Shown here: piece after piece, positions 10,701 to 19,763 of the stretch
Position numbering within the stretch: the stretch's first letter is position 1
Layout: each line of letters starts with the position of its first letter
Source: Plantago elongata
Taxonomy: Eukaryota > Streptophyta > Magnoliopsida > Lamiales > Plantaginaceae
DNA: 24,123 nt
Assembly: GCA_036897095.1 (NCBI GenBank)
Contig: JAYMSP010002468.1
Coordinates: 1 to 24,123 of the forward strand
Direction of reading: 5' to 3'
Made by a program: the position numbers and the translations under genes
The notes under the pieces: model-generated
Databases searched by the model: none
What the model saw: the letters and a program-made list of their open reading frames with translations, nothing else
What the model was told of the DNA's origin: nothing

Positions 10701-13700
10701 GTGTGTGTGTGTCTTGTTGGTTCTCATTCTTGATCATCCTGTTGTTCCAGAGTGGGAAATGGCTCCGTACATAGAAGCTATCGATTCTCAGAAGTCATCT
10801 CCATTCATTGTGAGTAAACTTGTATATGTCAATCTTCAAGTATTAACACGCCCATGCCTACCTTCACCAAGGGTTAATAAACTTGTTACCTAGGAGGTTT
10901 TTCATGGGTTCGAACTTCAAAATATCTGAATTAAACTAGTAATGTAATGGATCTTCAGCACTTGAATTTTTTAAACCATATATTAGACCTGACAACATCT
11001 GCTCTCAACTATTGGATCACTTCAGTCTGGCTTCTTTGGCTTCCAATGTAATGCTTTCCTGTCATTTGAACTTAGACGTCAGAACTTTTAAATCCAGTCA
11101 CCACGAGCATGCTATGGAAGGAGTTACCCTATGATGCGCTACCAGGTAGTGCTGGGTATTGCATTAATGTGTTCTACATTTCCATTGGTGTACAACACAA
11201 TGCATACGGGCAAGTACATTTAAGCACTTGTGGGGCAATATCCTGTAGGGCGGGATGAGGCCGAAATGTTTTGCCTATAGAAAATTAGAAATGCCAGAAT
11301 CATGACATGTGGATTTCCACTAGGTACGGCTAGGTTGGTGTGATGTTAATTCAATTTGTTGTTTGGAAATATAAAAATACAAAATATAAGCAAGTTAATT
11401 AGGAAGAACATCTGCGGTTAGTGAAGTACGTTGTAAAGTAAACCACATTTCATCTTAAGGCCATCTCTACCAGCGTCTCAGCTGGTGGGGTTTAGACCAC
11501 AGTGAGACAGCAGTGTCTCACTGTGGTCTTACCATGAGCCGTGTCTCATGCTTTCTTATCCTTTTTTTTCTTTTATTTTCATTTTCTGTTTTTTCTTAAA
11601 AATCACACTGCGGGTACTTGTCTTTTCATTTTGCTGGTTCTTTTCCTTTTGTTTTTCTCCTTTTCTATTTTTTCTCTTTTTTGTAACCTCCCAAGTGTGT
11701 TTTCTTTTAAATCTCGGTGAATGTCTTAGATTTTGTTTATTTTAAATGTAATAATTGTATTTGGAACATTCAAAACACACTTTTCTATGAGAAAATTAAA
11801 TCAGTGTTGTTAATCGTGGCATGCGTGCGATCGCAGCGCAAAATGATCTGTGCCGCTGCATGACAGCCCGCAATCGCGGCTGTCCCATTTACAAAATCTA
11901 GTGGTAAAATAAAGAAAAAAAGGGGAAAAAGAGAAACAGAAGAATGAATAAAGAACGACTGTTGCCTACCTCATTTCCGGCCACTATTCTGGCGGATTAA
12001 GGCCGGCCTCACATACTTTCCTTTACTTTGCTTGCCTTTAGACTATTTATGTGTAATTTTATGAGGCTATGGGTAATATATGACTTAACAAGTATCTAAT
12101 GTGACTGTTCATTTTATAAATTTTGCGTTTTTTTTCTTTACTTCACTATCCCGCCCGCAACCGCAATCCGGATCCTGGTTTCTTGGGCCTGCGCAACGCG
12201 TCGTGATACGCAATTGACAACACTGATTAAAATCACACTTGCAAAAAAAATAAAATATATATGAATCCATATAATTGTATGACACTTGAGAATGAAAACT
12301 AGCTGGACATGTTTATGATCTGCCCCACGAGGGACGGGCGTGTGCTTTTGGGATATTAGAATAGGATTCATATTTAGTATTTTAAAAGTTTCAAGTTTGT
12401 TGTAAGTTTAGTTTTCATTTTTTACTTTTAATGTGATATTATAATTATTTAACTCGTTTACACTATGGAGTTTAAAAATATGAGAAAATAAAATGAAAAG
12501 TGAAGTTTGGAATAAATGAGAAAAGAAAAGATATTGGGTTTTAACTGTTCGTGTAGAGGTTTGAAGTTTGAACCGCTGGAGTAGGTCTAAGGTTAGAACC
12601 GAAAAGTGGCGAGTAGTTAGTTCACTATTTAAGGTCACCTGTTTGCTAATCTACATCTCTTTTTCTCCCTTTTTCAGCTTCGGTGCTTTTGCAACATATT
12701 GCGTGTTCAATGGGAATCAAACCGTGGTAGAACAAAGCAGCGTGCCTTGCTTATGATGGAAGAATTGGTATACGTTTTGGCAATTGCTATCTGATGTCTA
12801 TTAATTATAATAAAAAAACTAATTGTCCCTGGTATCCCACACCTCCACAAAAAATTCCGTTTATGCTTTATTGCTATCAAGTTCCTGAGCTATAATTGAG
12901 TAAACAGGCTACCTTGTACTATGTCTGTCCCGTGTTAAGTTTCCTGCAACCTATTTCTGTGACTTGATCGAAGTTCTCTCTTCTAATTTAGTACTTTTGT
13001 GCATGCTATGAATATGATTAAACATTACCCTCCCAACTCATTTGAACTTTTGCCACCCATTGTTTGTTATTTCATTTAAATAATAATTTACTCATTTACA
13101 ACTGTATTCATCTTTATTTAAAGAACACCAACTTATAACGTCTATACTTCTTCCTCTTATTATTATTTTATCCCACAAAAATAAAATAATTCCGCACGTG
13201 ACATGATGCAACTGTTATTGTGTTTATGCTGCCTTCCTCAAATTTTATTTGGGAAGAAAGCTTAGTCAACTTACGTTACCTCTCACACACAAAACAAAAT
13301 TGTGTCCAGAGTACAAGAAACTTAGGACACTGTGAGATGGTATTTTTCTCAGCTTTTTCATGGTGGACAGTTTTTTTAAGATTTCTGATTTTGCGCTTTT
13401 GTCTATTGCAATTTCGATGATAATTTTATATATTTATTTTAGGTCAAAAGAACATTGCTAGAGCATAAATTTGTTGTTTCAAAAATTTAATAGAACCTGA
13501 ACATGCAATATGACGCCCTCTTAATGATGGCTACAAGCGTAGTTTTTCTTGTTTCTTGTACAATTGAGGAGAATTGTGTATATGCTCATAAAGTTAGGAC
13601 CAAACTAGACACCTACTTGCTTGTTCAAATTATTGATTTTTAGGATCAAAATTTTTTTTTTTATTGATTTTTAGTTCTGGTTTCTCTATCAGGTTGAGGG

Positions 13701-15271
13701 TATAGACAACACCTCCCCTGGAGTTGCTCAAAGATTGTATTACTCTTTTGGAGTCAGTATCCCAACTATTCCGGCGTTGCGCAAGTATGCTGCTTTCTTT
13801 GTTATTACTTAATTATTTTCCAGTCTTTTTTAATTTTGTTATTACATAATTCTGTTCCAGTCAGTTTTTTAATTTTGTCATTAGATAACTCTGTTCCAGT
13901 CAGTTTTTTTAATTTAATTGTTTATAGTTCTTTTTTTTTTTTTTAAATATTTGTTATTATATTCAGTAGAGAATTGCTTCATTGCAAATATATGTCTCAC
14001 ACACAGTTCTTCATTTTAGGGAGTTCGGCGATCTTTTGGTAGGTTGTGGGCTGGTAGGTGAAGCAGTTAAAATTTACGAGGATCTGGAGTTATGGGATAA
14101 TTTGATATACTGTTACCAGAAAATGGATAAGAAACCCGATGCAGTTAAACTTATCAAGACACGTCTTATTGAAAAACCATCTGACCCAAGGTTATGGTGT
14201 TCACTCGGTGACGTCACTGAGGACGATGCTTCCTACACTAAAGCCCTAGAAGTGTCAGGACATCGATCTGCCCGAGCATATAGGTCTCTTGCAAGATCAG
14301 CCTATAACAGGGGAGACTATGAGAAGTCCAAAGGGTTATGGGAATCTGCGATGGCTTTGAATTCCATGTATCCAGATGGCTGGTTTGCACTTGGTGCAGC
14401 TGCCTTGAAGGCGAGGGATGTGGATAAGGCACTCGACGCCTTCACACGTTCTGTTCAACTTGATCCTGAAAATGGAGAGTCTTGGAATAATATCGCTTGT
14501 TTACATATGATCAAGAAAAGGAGTAAGGAGTCTTTTATTGCATTTAAGGAAGCACTGAAACAGAAGCGTGACAGCTGGCAAATGTGGGAGAATTACAGTC
14601 ATGTTGCTGCTGATGTGGGAAACTTTACCCAGGCCATGGAAGCAGTATGGAAAGTGCTGGACCTGAGTAAAATGAAAAGAACAGACTGTGAGTTGTTAGA
14701 AAGAATTATGCTTGAAATTGAAAAGCGAGCATCAAGTAATATGTCGGAGTTTAATGTGTCATCTGGCGGTACCAATCCTACGGACCAGCCTATGAGTCCA
14801 GTTACAGATTGTGTCGATGGATCAACTAAACCTAAAGTTGAGATCACAAACACACGGGAGACTGAGCACTTGATTCAGTTGATGGGTCAAATTTTGAAAC
14901 GGATCTACCAAAGTGCTGGAAATGCAGAGTCATATGGATTATATGCAAGGTGGCACCGATTAAAAGGGGATCTCACTATGTGCTCAGAGGCTCTTCTAAG
15001 GCAAGTTAGATCGTACCAGGGATCTGATGTGTGGAAGGATAAGGAGCTATTCGCAAAGTATGCACGTGCTTGTTTAGAACTCTCCAAGGTGAATCAAGAA
15101 CTTGCATTGCGAGCCAAGAACAGTAAAGAACTGTTTACTGCTGAGATGCGTCTGAAAGCTGCAATTAAACAAGCTGTAAATTTTTCTGACACCGAAGAAT
15201 ATAGAGAGCTCGTATGTTGCCTTGAAAATGTTCAAGTATCACTCAAGTCTCTTGCATTGCCTGTTGCATGA
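4719..15271 (+). CDS. TTC27: Tetratricopeptide repeat protein 27 homologue (TTC27 / yeast Emw1 family), nine exons, complete
   Basis: Exons: 4719-5077, 5733-5886, 6542-6864, 9641-9722, 9808-10105, 10751-10809, 12678-12767, 13693-13784 and 14020-15271 (stop TGA). All introns are GT-AG, the phases agree, and the total is 2709 bases, or 902 residues. That is close to the ~900 residues of the plant orthologue (Arabidopsis At5g17270, from memory). Visible motifs include WLARILYMQQRLLDERSS, GRVDASRVHFESAADL, KWEMAPYIEAIDSQKSSPF, LRCFCNILRVQWESNRGRTK, RLYYSFGVSIPTIPALRKEF and LVGEAVKIYEDLELWDNLI. TPR units lie at about residues 568-602 (RSARAYRSLARSAYNRGDYE), 604-637 (PDGWFALGAAALKARDVDKA) and 638-671 (GESWNNIACLHM). 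The ATG at 4719 opens MAADTTISLRSLELRLLRC, which is how plant homologues start. Yeast Emw1 is essential and linked to cell-wall integrity, and human TTC27 has been connected with U5 snRNP assembly; these roles come from the family, not this sequence. The gene is long because introns 3, 6 and 7 carry insertions. Confidence 0.93.
7000..7247. mobile_element. Stowaway-type MITE in TTC27 intron 3
   Basis: The 248-bp segment starts CTCCCTCTGTCCCGAACTC and ends with GAGTCCTGGCCGGAGGGAG, whose reverse complement is CTCCCTCCGGCCAGGACTC. These ends match the Stowaway (Tc1/mariner) terminal consensus CTCCCTCCGTCCC, and a TA dinucleotide flanks each side (6998-6999 and 7248-7249). It is AT-rich inside and non-coding. 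Confidence 0.8.
7924..8090 (-). mobile_element. Inverted truncated copy of the LTR-like repeat (TTC27 intron 3)
   Basis: The reverse complement matches the 3' half of the element at 2785-3159: the TATA-like GTATATCAGAGA region, AGAGTTGGTTTC, CGGAGATTGTCTTTACTTTA, and the terminal GTAGCTTTTGCTACA hairpin. It ends at the same ...TACA base, and no target-site duplication is obvious. The 5' part is missing or too diverged to recognise. Confidence 0.55.
8647..8821 (+). repeat. Imperfect 60-67-bp tandem repeat, about 2.7 copies, in TTC27 intron 3
   Basis: Units start at 8647 (CAAAGAACATGGGGGTACGA), 8707 (CGAAGAACATAGGGTCCAAA) and 8774 (CAAAGAACATAGTGTACATT). Each continues with TGCAATTT-like and AACATTAGGAACATRTGTGCAT-like blocks; the third is incomplete. 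The pattern is clear by eye, but the copies differ by substitutions and a 7-base insertion. Confidence 0.7.
9077..9352 (+). other. Open reading stretch without ATG start inside TTC27 intron 3
   Basis: One frame is open for about 90 codons up to a TAG at about 9350, with content such as DDKVEDDSGKESIQPHWI and LGRLKVRSMKTQIKRKEH. It has no usable start codon, is not flanked by splice sites that fit the TTC27 frame, and matches no family I recognise. It could be a captured exon, a transposon remnant or chance. Confidence 0.2.
10688..10712 (+). repeat. (TG)n microsatellite in TTC27 intron 5
   Basis: About twelve uninterrupted TG dinucleotides lie 38 bases upstream of exon 6. Together with the following CTTGTTGGTTCTCATTCTTG, the run supplies part of the pyrimidine/T-rich context before the acceptor at 10750. 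Confidence 0.95.
10862..10912 (+). repeat. Possible tRNA-derived SINE fragment in TTC27 intron 6
   Basis: A GGGTTCGAACTTC stretch at about 10897-10909 fits a polymerase III B box and is preceded by GTTACCTAGGAGGTTTTTCA, which resembles the anticodon-arm to T-arm part of a tRNA-like head. No A box, tail or target-site duplication was found. Confidence 0.25.
11494..11529 (+). repeat. Perfect 16-bp hairpin with GCAG loop in TTC27 intron 6
   Basis: AGACCACAGTGAGACA (11494-11509), then GCAG, then TGTCTCACTGTGGTCT (11514-11529) form a perfect inverted repeat. A smaller stem, ACCAGC-gtctca-GCTGGT, lies just upstream at about 11470-11487, and GTCTCA recurs again near 11543. The segment sits after AAGGCCATCTCTACCAGCG, which resembles the start of some plant MITEs. 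Confidence 0.75.
11802..12225. mobile_element. hAT-type non-autonomous element in TTC27 intron 6
   Basis: The left end CAGTGTTGTTAATCGTG and the reverse complement of the right end CAGTGTTGTCAATTGCG are imperfect terminal inverted repeats of the CAGTG type seen in hAT elements. The eight bases outside, AATTAAAT on the left and ATTAAAAT on the right, agree at six of eight positions, consistent with an old 8-bp target duplication. At 424 bp with no ORF, it must be mobilised in trans if at all. Its termini are much richer in GC (GCGATCGC, CGCAATCGCGG) than the host intron. Confidence 0.7.
12919..13340. mobile_element. Stowaway-like MITE in TTC27 intron 7
   Basis: The left end CTATGTCTGTCCCGTGTTAA continues into GTTTCC, and the reverse complement of the right end runs CCATCTCACAGTGTCCTAAG into TTTC. 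The two match each other and the degenerate Stowaway/mariner consensus, and TA flanks both sides (12917-12918 and 13341-13342). The ends are diverged, so exact limits are less sure than for the copy in intron 3. Confidence 0.5.
13818..13915 (+). repeat. 37-39-bp tandem repeat in TTC27 intron 8
   Basis: Units begin TTCCAGTC at 13818, 13855 and 13894, and share TTTTTTAATTTTGTTATTAC-like sequence. The third unit is partial. Each carries a T-rich tract and a TTCCAG, that is, an acceptor-like motif inside the intron. Confidence 0.75.
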
Positions 15272-16438
15272 ATATGTAGTATTTGATCTTTGTATCTTTA
15301 TATACATTTAAGTTATCATTTCGATTTACCATTACAAATCGCTCTCAAACACCAACACTAAAGCTCACATTGTTTTTCCTTAACGTTGTGTTGGGTTGTA
15401 TTACCATCAAAATGTTGTTTTGATCAAAGGGTATGGAGGTGATGGGCCGAGATTTCCTTTAAAACACAGTTGTTCAAGCTGTAGTTAAGATTATGCACAT
15501 AATAAACATTAAATCCTTCATACACGTTAAACGAAAGACTCCTTTTATTAAATGGAAGATACAATTACAAATCAAATTTATAAAATAACCTATTAATTTT
15601 AAAATACTATAATTTTATCTAAAAATACTTTTATATCCATTTCAACTCTATAACATGCATCCTTTTCTTCCAATTATCAAATAAAACATAATCGAAGAAT
15701 ACGAGGGTGGTTATAATTTTCAAACAATCATAATTAAAATTTAAGAGTAATGTAATAAATAAATAAATATAAATTTAATCAAATTATACACTCAAATTTA
15801 AAATTTTCAATTACTTTAAAAAAATCTAATTTTTTTTATAAAACAAATAAAACGATTTGTTTGACAGGACTGCCAAACAGCACATCTGGCTGCTAGAGGG
15901 GCTATTCTTAAAGCCGCCAAGCATGTTTCTTAGTTTTTTAATTATTTTTATATTTTCATAAAATATTAGTTTGTGTAAATATTTGAATGCTATAAATTAA
16001 TTATAAAGAATATAATATGTAAAATTAGAAAATATATACTTCTTTGAATTTATAATCGTTGTTATAGTCTAACTAATATTTATATAATATAATTTTTTGT
16101 TCTTGTATGATATTATAATGTGTTAATGTTATTAATTTTAAAGTTTAAAGTATTGAAGAATTAAACGGAGCATATATAATAAGAGATCGGCCAAATCCAA
16201 ATTTGATTTTCGATTTGAGATCTTCAACAAAGATGGCTATAAGTTTCTGAAGTGATGTCTCTAAGACTCCAACCAACGTCCTAATTCAGCTCCATAAGCC
16301 ATGTATGGTCAAATATAGCTCTAGAAAAGCATGAAGGTGATGCATAAGAGAGTGAATGAAGTGTTTGTTTTACACTTTCATTATCTATTTCATGTCTGCT
16401 AATAACCCTTGCGGAATTAGACTTTGTATCTGCTACGA
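15272..16438. other. TTC27 3' UTR and AT-rich intergenic spacer
   Basis: A canonical AATAAA lies at 15501-15506, about 230 bases after the TTC27 stop, and could serve polyadenylation. Beyond it the DNA is very AT-rich with no coding support, apart from a short island of higher GC at about 15863-15925 (TGCCAAACAGCACATCTGGC and following) that I could not assign. Confidence 0.5.
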
Positions 16439-16957
16439 TAGGGGTGTAAATGAACATAACATTTGTGAAATGTTTGTGAAAAAAATCGATCAATGTTCGA
16501 TTCGTATTTGAGTTTAACTGAACTGAACAGTTTGCGAACATATTTGTTTAGATAACAAACCGAACACGAACATATTTATTACTGTTCGGTAGTTCACGAA
16601 CGTTCGCGAACAAAATAAATATTTTATAAAATTACACTATATATTAATATTATATAACCAATAGTAATTATATTTATATAATTAATATATCCAATACATA
16701 ATAGGTGGAGTACAATATTTATGAAATGATATTATAAATTTTGTAGTTTATGTAAATATTTTATGAAATTGTAATAAGAATTTTTTGTATTTTTATTGTA
16801 TTATAATTAATTTATTTATTTGATGAACCGAATACAAATAAAAAGTTAAGATGTTTGTCGAACACGAATACGAACCGCACAAACGACTTATCGAACGAAT
16901 GAACGTTCGCTACGTTCTAACAATTAACTAATTATTCGGTTCGAAAATACACCCCTA
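16439..16957. mobile_element. hAT-type non-autonomous element with CGAAC-rich termini
   Basis: The element starts TAGGGGTGTAAATGAAC and ends with ATACACCCCTA, giving TAGGGGTGTA termini in inverted orientation. Flanking octamers TGCTACGA (16431-16438) and TGCTACTT (16958-16965) agree at six of eight positions, as expected for an aged 8-bp hAT target duplication. Many GTTCG/CGAAC motifs are clustered in both subterminal regions, around an extremely AT-rich core. No transposase ORF is present in its 519 bp. Confidence 0.8.
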
Positions 16958-17312
16958 TGCTACTTTGGTGGCATATAAACATTTCTTCCCAAACACTCCA
17001 AATTGTTGATATTTACTTATATATCATATTTTCACCAGCCAACTTCGTCAAATTTTCAAACTCGCAAACTAGCTAGATTCATATATTTTCTTCGTTCTTT
17101 TCTTTTTAAAATCAAGTTGCTACACTAATTCAAAATATAGCAAATGTATATCCACTAAATTAACTTCAAATAGAAATAAGACTTTTTTTTTTCATGCAAA
17201 ATATATAATGAATTCAAAGCATAAACTAAACATATTAAAATGAACTACAATATAATGTAGCTACTTATGTGAGCCGCCAAATCTTTTGCAATTCTTTCCA
17301 CATACTTTTCCA
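16958..17312. other. Spacer and probable 3' UTR of the B3 gene
   Basis: AT-rich sequence lies between the hAT-type element and the stop codon of the minus-strand B3 gene. The part nearest the gene is likely its 3' UTR. No further gene is supported. Confidence 0.5.
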
Positions 17313-18387
17313 TTAATTACCTTTGCATTTTTTCCTCCTATGGAGGCCAACTTTCTTCTTGAAATCTTTGAGCAGGTCCTTCAATTCTTCTTGAAACCTT
17401 TTAATAGGTCCTGATCCACGAGGGCCTACAATATTATCGAGCCCTCCTAAGACCGGAAGCAACTGTTTAAGCAGTTCTTTTTCCAAGGCTTTATACAATT
17501 TCATGTTTTCTAAATTTTGCTCCATGCACACTTGAGATTCCAGCAAGTGTGTCCTTACTCCTTGATTAGGTACAAATTCTGAATTCGGGTATGGCTTTTC
17601 AACAAATTTTTCCTACATATAGAGAGTTGACGAAGTTATTTGAATATATCGTAGGAAACAATAACATGATCGATGTTTCAATAATGTAACGTATATAAGA
17701 AACATCAGTGTATCCAAGTGTAGTTATTCACAGAGCACACATACTGAATAAATTACCTTGCGTTTGCGCCTCCTGGGTTGAATTTGATCATTATGTTCAG
17801 CAGGAGAACCATTGTTCTCAACAACATTATTGTTGGTCACATGGTTGAGATATTTCAAGGGGTCATAATTCTTAGACCATGTCCTCTTCTCAACAGGGAC
17901 TTTGCAAGGGTGCATATACGTACAAACTTTAAGTTCAAGAGTTCCACGTTCGAATACCTTCCTCTCGAATGTGAGTCGATGTCCTTCACGCAAGTCATGG
18001 TCCTCAACAAACCTTCTCCAGCCCAAGCCGAGCCACTTTTCCTTGCCTTTTCCATGGTAATAGATGGCATATTTTTCAGCCGTTGTTCCCGACCTCACAA
18101 TTGCCATGGTATCAATGGATGGTAGCCGAAGAGTTGAAATTATCCATGATTTGAATTTCTGGAAGTTATAAACACATCATACAAATAATTTAGCAATTAA
18201 CATCATTTTCATGTGATGTTTAAGATGCAATTAATTTTTAATACAAGAAAATAAAATAATGAATGTTAAAATGATTGATTACCAGTTGATACGGACGTTT
18301 TACATGTTTCATTTTTAGACGCATATCTATCTTTCTTGAATTCTTCCCATCAAATGATACTTCAGATTGCTCAGGTGACTCTTTCAT
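17313..18387 (-). CDS. REM-like B3-domain protein, three exons
   Basis: On the minus strand the exons are 18387-18283 (105 b), 18158-17757 (402 b) and 17612-17313 (300 b, stop TAA), all GT-AG and phase 0. The product is 268 residues. The second half of a B3 fold is clear at residues 69-113: GKGKEKWLGLGW, RRFVEDHDLREGHRLTFE and GTLELKV fit the plant B3 signature of a GW-x-x-FV core, a DxxLxEGD-like loop (here GH instead of GD) and LxFE. The first half (KMKHVKRPYQ, LRLPSIDTMAIV) is recognisable but weak. A PRRRKRK stretch (163-169) could be a nuclear localisation signal. The tail (170-268) is charged and helical-looking (LEKELLKQLLPVLGGL, FQEELKDLLKDFKKKV) and ends in a basic RRKKCKGN. B3/REM proteins bind DNA in the nucleus; the target is unknown. 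The ATG at 18387 is preceded directly by an in-frame TAG, but TTCTCATTAG there could also be an acceptor, so an extra 5' exon is possible. Confidence 0.7.
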
Positions 18388-18544
18388 CTAATGAGAACAT
18401 GAAACATATGAGTAGATATCTCAATATATTAAGTCTTTTATTAATTCTTTAATTTACATTTCGTAATACAACTATTTATGTAAAATGACTTGTAATCGGA
18501 AGAGATCAAAAAGAAATAAGTACTAATTCAGTGGAGAAAGTGAG

Positions 18545-18748
18545 TCATATAAAAATATAAAAAATTAAATAAAACTTACTGAAAACTTTATTTTTTCGAC
18601 ATCTATAAATAAAGACCACCCTTGATTATTTTTTAAATTATTTTTCAATATCTATAAAATCTATAAGAATTTTATTCGAACCTTAATAAATTGTAAATCG
18701 AGTTTTAAAAATATAACTTTATTAATTTCAAAATTTAAACACTCTATT
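18545..18748 (+). repeat. Left arm of a ~190-bp inverted repeat
   Basis: The reverse complement of this arm aligns with 19283-19475 over nearly its whole length. Shared blocks include AGTGTTTA, AAATTAAT, TTTTAAAACTCG, GTTTTATAGAT-like, AATAATTTAAA, TCAAGRGTG and TTTATAGATSTCGAAAAA. I estimate roughly three quarters identity by eye with a few small gaps. Confidence 0.7.
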
Positions 18749-18986
18749 AAAATCTTATATATGTAAAAGTAATCATATATATAAGAAAAGTGTCTGTGTC
18801 CTGTCTCCAGTGTCCAGTACCCCGGCCCAATTTTCCCAATCGATGTTTACAAAACCCCGGACGATGTCAGAGGGCAACAATGCCCGAGAATAATGCCCCA
18901 TTTGGATTGGGGACGGAGCGAGTTAAACTACTTGCATGACTCGACGATGATGCGACATCGGTGTCATGAAATTATTATTATTATTA

Positions 18987-19231
18987 CTCTCTATGTCCCA
19001 ACAAACTTCATACATTTGTCATTTTTAGCCGTCCCACAAACTTCATACTTTACTAAAAAAGAAAATCCCCCGTCACTAACAAATAATAAATAATCTCAAC
19101 TTTACACAATTACACATTTTATCACTAAAAGTATACTTTTCCCCACCTTCTTCATTTTTTTATCATTACTTTAAATTTTGGCATAAAACTACACGGCAAC
19201 CCTAACGTATGAAGTTTGATGGGACGGAAGG

Positions 19232-19233
<2 letters not shown>
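18987..19233. mobile_element. Stowaway-like MITE nested inside the inverted repeat
   Basis: The left end CTCTCTATGTCCCAACAAAC and the reverse complement of the right end ATCCTTCCGTCCCATCAAAC pair with each other, both then reading TTCATAC. They match the CTCCCTCCGTCCC consensus, with TA on each side (18985-18986 and 19234-19235). The length of 247 bp is almost that of the intron-3 copy (248 bp). Confidence 0.75.

Positions 19234-19281
<48 letters not shown>
19232..19281 (+). repeat. (ATT)n microsatellite
   Basis: About sixteen to seventeen ATT triplets directly abut the right end of the Stowaway-like element. A shorter ATT run (about 18972-18986) abuts the left end. Confidence 0.95.
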
Positions 19282-19282
<1 letters not shown>

Positions 19283-19475
19283 AAAGTGTTTAGAAGTTTA
19301 AATTAATAAAAAGTTACTTTTAAAACTCGTTTATAATTAACGTTAAATAAAGTCAATAGTGAGTTTTATAGATTTAAAAAAAAATAATTTAAATATAGTC
19401 AAGAGTGATTTCTATTTATAGATCTCGAAAAATAAATTTGTTGGTGATTTTTATTTATTTATTACATTTTTAGTT
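19283..19475 (-). repeat. Right arm of the ~190-bp inverted repeat
   Basis: This is the partner of 18545-18748 in opposite orientation. The arms are separated by about 530 bp, of which about 250 bp is the nested Stowaway-like element and about 50 bp the ATT run. Without those insertions the spacer would be only about 240 bp. Confidence 0.7.
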
Positions 19476-19707
19476 TTCAAGTTATAGATGTTTTAAAGTG
19501 GATAAAATATGAATTAAAAATAAATAAATATGATAAGTAAAATCAACTATGACTGAGGGTGTTTTAGAAATTATACTTAATAAATTTGTAGGTAATACAT
19601 AAATATATACTATTTGATAAAAATTGCATTAACTTGTTAATTGATTTATTTGTCTAAAAGATTTGTAAAAAGTGACATGATTTTGCGCTGATTTGTAAAC
19701 ACCTCAT

Positions 19708-19716
19708 TATTTATAT
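19708..19716 (+). promoter_or_regulatory. TATA-like box upstream of the small ORF
   Basis: TATTTATAT lies 48 bases before the ATG at 19764 and is followed by an A- and C-rich leader (AATCAAACAATCAAGAAAGA) of the sort common in plant 5' UTRs. Confidence 0.3.
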
Positions 19717-19763
19717 CAAAATCAAACATCTAATCAAACAATCAAGAAAGAAAACAAAATTTC

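Larger units (their letters stand above)
18388..19763. other. Spacer between the B3 gene and the small ORF, mostly repeats
   Basis: It contains the upstream region of the minus-strand B3 gene, the two arms of an inverted repeat, a Stowaway-like MITE and an ATT microsatellite, described separately. A richer-in-GC patch at about 18790-18960 is the only complex sequence not assigned to a repeat; no ORF of note is in it apart from chance frames. Confidence 0.5.

Noticed and set aside
11548-11745. Phe- and Leu-rich 65-codon frame that might look like a membrane protein
   Set aside because: It lies in T-rich TTC27 intron 6; the Phe/Leu content follows from the T-runs.
13982-14019. Start of the large TTC27 frame at 13982 as a true start codon
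   Set aside because: The segment before 14020 is intron ending in TTCATTTTAG; the exon joins 13784 in phase and restores the conserved RKEFGDLL.
15863-15925. GC-richer island as a gene remnant
   Set aside because: Short, no homology recognised in any frame, and no splice signals; left as unassigned spacer.
17778-18125. 115-codon plus-strand frame opposite B3 exon 2
   Set aside because: Complement of the B3 exon, which has the recognisable domain and matching introns.
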